Below are positions 5,420 through 7,443 of a stretch of DNA of 7,443 nucleotides, one piece after another. Source of the stretch: Candidatus Solibacter sp. (GTDB taxonomy: Bacteria; Acidobacteriota; Terriglobia; Bryobacterales; Bryobacteraceae); NCBI GenBank assembly GCA_017883345.1, contig JADGNT010000231.1:1-7443 (forward strand), written 5' to 3'. How positions within the stretch are numbered: the stretch's first letter is position 1; each line of letters opens with the position of its first letter. A program made the translations under genes and the position numbers. The notes below the pieces were generated by a model. That model saw only the letters and a list, made by a program, of their open reading frames with translations, was not told the DNA's origin and did not search any database.

Positions 5420-6754
5420 ATGATTCCGAAATTATGCCTGCTTTTGGGATGCGCGGCTCTGGCCTGCGGGGCGCAGCCGCAAAAGGTATTTCCCTACGCC
5501 TATTCGCAGGAAGACCTGCCGAACGGGTTGCGGCTGATCACGGTCCCGACGGATTACGCCAACATCGTCGCCACCTACATCGTGGTGCGGACCGGCTCGC
5601 GCAATGAAGTGGAGCCGGGGCACACCGGGTTCGCGCACCTGTTCGAACACCTGATGTTCCGCGGTACGGAGAAGTACCCGCCGCAGAAGTACAACCAGAC
5701 GCTGAACCGCATCGGCGCGGCATCGAACGCGTCGACCGACGACGATCTCACGGTGTACCACACTACATTTTCCAAGGAAGATCTGGACGCGGTGCTGGCC
5801 ATGGAGGCCGACCGCTTCCAGCACCTGAAGTACGCCGAACCCGAGTTCAAGACGGAGAGCCTGGCGGTGCTGGGCGAGTACAACAAGAACAGCGCCTCAC
5901 CGTTCAGTAAACTCAACGAGGTGCTGCACGACACGGCGTTCGACAAGCACACCTATAAGCACACCACCATGGGATTCCTGAAGGACATCGAGGACATGCC
6001 CAACCAGTACGATTACAGCCTCAAATTCTTCGACCGCTATTACCGGCCGGAGTACACCACGATCATTGTGGTGGGCGATGTGAAGGCGAAGGCCGTGCGC
6101 GCCATGGTGGACAAGTACTGGGGCGAGTGGAAGCGCGGGAGTTACCAGCCGGATATCCCGGTGGAGCCGGCGCAGAACGGGCCGCGCACCGGTCATGTGG
6201 ACTGGCCGAGCCCTACGCTGCCCATCGTGGTGGTGGCCTTCAAAGCGCCGGCGTACAACGATGCGACCAAGGAGACGGCGGCGCTGGACGCGCTGGCGAA
6301 CCTGGCGTTCTCTAACACCAGCGACCTCTACCAGAAGCTGGTGGTGCAAGAGCAGAAGGCGGATGCAGTTTCGGCAAACGCGCCGGGAAACGTCGATGCG
6401 GGGCTGTTCGAGATTACCGCGCGGGTGAAAAAGGTGGAGGACATGGATTACGTGCGCGAGCGGATCCTGGAGACGGTGAAGACGTTCCAGGAGAAACCGG
6501 TGGACACGGCGCGGCTGGACACGGTGCGCAAGCGGCTGCGCTATCGGGTGGCGCTGAGCATGGATAACAGCGACACCATCGCGCAGATTCTTTCGTATTA
6601 CGTCGCGCTCAAGCGAACGCCGGAAACCATGAACGCGCTCTACGACCAGTACGCGACGCTGACACCGGAGGACGTGCGGCAGGCCGCGGCGAAGTACCTG
6701 GTAGAGAAGGGCCGGACGATTGTCACGCTGACAGGCCCTGGGGGTGGGAAATGA
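5420..6754 (+). CDS. Exported M16 zinc metallopeptidase, catalytic subunit
   Basis: A 444-residue member of the M16 (pitrilysin/processing-peptidase) family, which degrades peptides inside a clam-shell chamber. The ATG at 5420 opens a signal peptide (MIPKLCLLLGCAALACGA, then QPQ), so it acts in the periplasm or outside the cell. The inverted zinc motif HxxEH is His73-Leu-Phe-Glu76-His77 (GFAHLFEHLMFRGTE). The third zinc ligand is Glu153 (LAVLGEYN), 76 residues on, as in pitrilysin. NGLRLITVP at residues 35-43 and the later RYYRPEYTTIIVVGDV are standard M16 N-terminal-domain features, and the M16_C half follows. The length fits one two-domain subunit, half of a full M16 chamber, so it should pair with the next gene product. 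It follows the amidase stop by 5 bases and its TGA overlaps the next ATG, indicating one operon with translational coupling. Confidence 0.93.
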   Translation: MIPKLCLLLGCAALACGAQPQKVFPYAYSQEDLPNGLRLITVPTDYANIVATYIVVRTGSRNEVEPGHTGFAHLFEHLMFRGTEKYPPQKYNQTLNRIGAASNASTDDDLTVYHTTFSKEDLDAVLAMEADRFQHLKYAEPEFKTESLAVLGEYNKNSASPFSKLNEVLHDTAFDKHTYKHTTMGFLKDIEDMPNQYDYSLKFFDRYYRPEYTTIIVVGDVKAKAVRAMVDKYWGEWKRGSYQPDIPVEPAQNGPRTGHVDWPSPTLPIVVVAFKAPAYNDATKETAALDALANLAFSNTSDLYQKLVVQEQKADAVSANAPGNVDAGLFEITARVKKVEDMDYVRERILETVKTFQEKPVDTARLDTVRKRLRYRVALSMDNSDTIAQILSYYVALKRTPETMNALYDQYATLTPEDVRQAAAKYLVEKGRTIVTLTGPGGGK

Positions 6755-7443
6755 AGTCAATGGTGGGGCACGCTTCAGCTTGCCAACGCCCGCTTGCGGG
6801 CGCATTTTTTCTCGGCTGGCTTTTGCTTTTCGCCTCCTGCGCCTCAGCGCAGATTCGCACCGTGGCGCTGCCCGGGAAATCGCCGCTGGTGACCTTCCGC
6901 ATCGTATTCACGACAGGGTCGGCGGCGGACCCGGCGGATAAACCGGGCCTCGCGTATCTCACGGCGCAGATGATCGCCGATGGCGGCACCAAGCTGCTGA
7001 CATACAAGCAGGTAACGGACGCCCTGTTCCCCATGGCGGCCGGAGTGAACGCGCAAGTGGACAAGGAAATGTCCATGTTCGGCGGCGCGACGCACGTGGA
7101 TAATCTGGCGGCGTACTACAAGCTGCTGCGCGGCATGCTGCTGACGCCCGGTTGGCGCGAGGACGATTTCCGCCGCGTCAAGGACGACGCTATCAACGCC
7201 ATCAAAGTAGGCCTGCGCGGCAATAACGACGAGGAGTTAGGCAAGGAAGTGCTCTACGAGACGCTCTACCAGGGGACGCCTTACGGGCACTTCAACGGCG
7301 GCACGGTATCGTCGCTGGAGAAAATCTCGCTGGACGACGTGAAGGCGTTTTACAAAAGCCAATACAGCCAGTCGCAACTGATTATCGGAATCGCCGGCGG
7401 GTATTCTCCGGCTTTCCTGGCGTCCATGAAGAAGGACTTCCAG
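6751..7443 (+). CDS. Second M16 family protein, non-catalytic partner (3' end beyond window)
   Basis: 231 codons run in frame to the end of the window without a stop. The ATG at 6751-6753 overlaps the upstream TGA (ATGA). An N-terminal signal sequence (FFLGWLLLFASCASA, then QIRTVALPG) predicts export; Cys30 could also be read as a weak lipobox. The mature start matches M16 proteins (TFRIVFTTGSAADP, KPGLAYLTAQM, GVNAQVDKEMSMFGG, GTPYGHFNGG). Where active members have HxxEH this one has Tyr69-Leu-Thr-Ala-Gln73, so it cannot bind zinc in the normal way. Bacterial M16B enzymes often pair an HxxEH subunit with a partner lacking it, as in the Sphingomonas A1 heterodimer, and this gene pair fits that plan. 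Oddly, codons 5-20 are made of two hairpin repeats that lengthen the region before the signal helix. Confidence 0.88.
   Translation, partial: MKSMVGHASACQRPLAGAFFLGWLLLFASCASAQIRTVALPGKSPLVTFRIVFTTGSAADPADKPGLAYLTAQMIADGGTKLLTYKQVTDALFPMAAGVNAQVDKEMSMFGGATHVDNLAAYYKLLRGMLLTPGWREDDFRRVKDDAINAIKVGLRGNNDEELGKEVLYETLYQGTPYGHFNGGTVSSLEKISLDDVKAFYKSQYSQSQLIIGIAGGYSPAFLASMKKDFQ
6767..6784 (+). repeat. Small hairpin repeat within the 5' coding region of the second M16 gene
   Basis: GGCACGC (6767-6773) and GCTTGCC (6778-6784) pair at 6 of 7 positions around the loop TTCA. Together with the next hairpin it looks like a REP-type two-hairpin unit. From memory, GGGGCAnGCTTCAGCnTGCC units followed by CGCCCGC hairpins recur between acidobacterial genes. 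Here the unit is translated as VGHASACQRPLAGA. Confidence 0.5.
6787..6810 (+). terminator. Terminator-like hairpin plus T6 inside the second M16 gene
   Basis: CGCCCGC (6787-6793) and GCGGGCG (6796-6802) form a perfect GC-only stem, realistically 6 bp with a CTTG loop. CA and six T (6805-6810) follow. The shape is that of an intrinsic terminator, but it lies 36 bases inside an open coding sequence, and its T6 encodes two phenylalanines of the signal helix. It could attenuate the downstream gene when translation is slow, or be a harmless repeat remnant. Confidence 0.45.

Noticed and set aside
5897..6805. 302-residue minus-strand frame opposite the M16 gene
   Set aside because: It is antisense to a well-conserved M16 protein and has a His/Arg/Val-rich shadow composition.

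Overview
This window looks like accessory-type DNA from a high-GC bacterium, most plausibly an acidobacterium of the Solibacter/Bryobacter kind. That assignment is an inference from three things: the secreted subtilase style, the paired M16 peptidases, and the dense hairpin repeats with GTGGCGCACGC arms. No rRNA, tRNA or single-copy marker is present to confirm it.

Positions 1-591 (minus strand) hold gene debris. The 5' end of a LacI-family regulator carries a one-base frameshift in a C6 run (125-130). Upstream of it lies a roughly 59-codon internal fragment of a sodium:solute symporter with both ends missing. Positions about 592-2360 (minus strand) are an insertion-sequence-like element. Its ISAzo13-type DDE transposase is split into two frames at an A8 tract (minus strand), a textbook A_AAA_AAA slippery site. 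The zero frame carries an extra N-terminal winged-helix-like module. An 11-bp perfect inverted repeat lies just upstream of its start.

Positions 2445-3742 (minus strand) are a secreted subtilisin-like (S8) protease. It keeps a signal peptide, propeptide and all catalytic motifs, but is broken by a frameshift between propeptide and catalytic domain and loses its C-terminus near the element. Positions 3743-4106 form a non-coding divergent intergenic region packed with palindromes, including a symmetric four-hairpin composite repeat (3893-4007).

Positions 4107-7443 (plus strand) are an intact-looking operon. It encodes an amidase-signature hydrolase, then an exported catalytic M16 zinc peptidase with HxxEH 6 bases later, then a second exported M16 protein overlapping by ATGA and running off the window. 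The second M16 lacks the zinc motif at the aligned place, so the two probably form an active/inactive pair. Its signal-peptide-coding region contains two hairpins, the second followed by T6 like an intrinsic terminator.

The contrast is clear: the left half is decayed and mobile-element-associated, and the right half is an ordinary peptide-degradation operon. The most interesting items are the frameshift-fused winged-helix/transposase with its palindrome, the four-hairpin composite repeat, and the terminator-like hairpin inside the second M16 gene.
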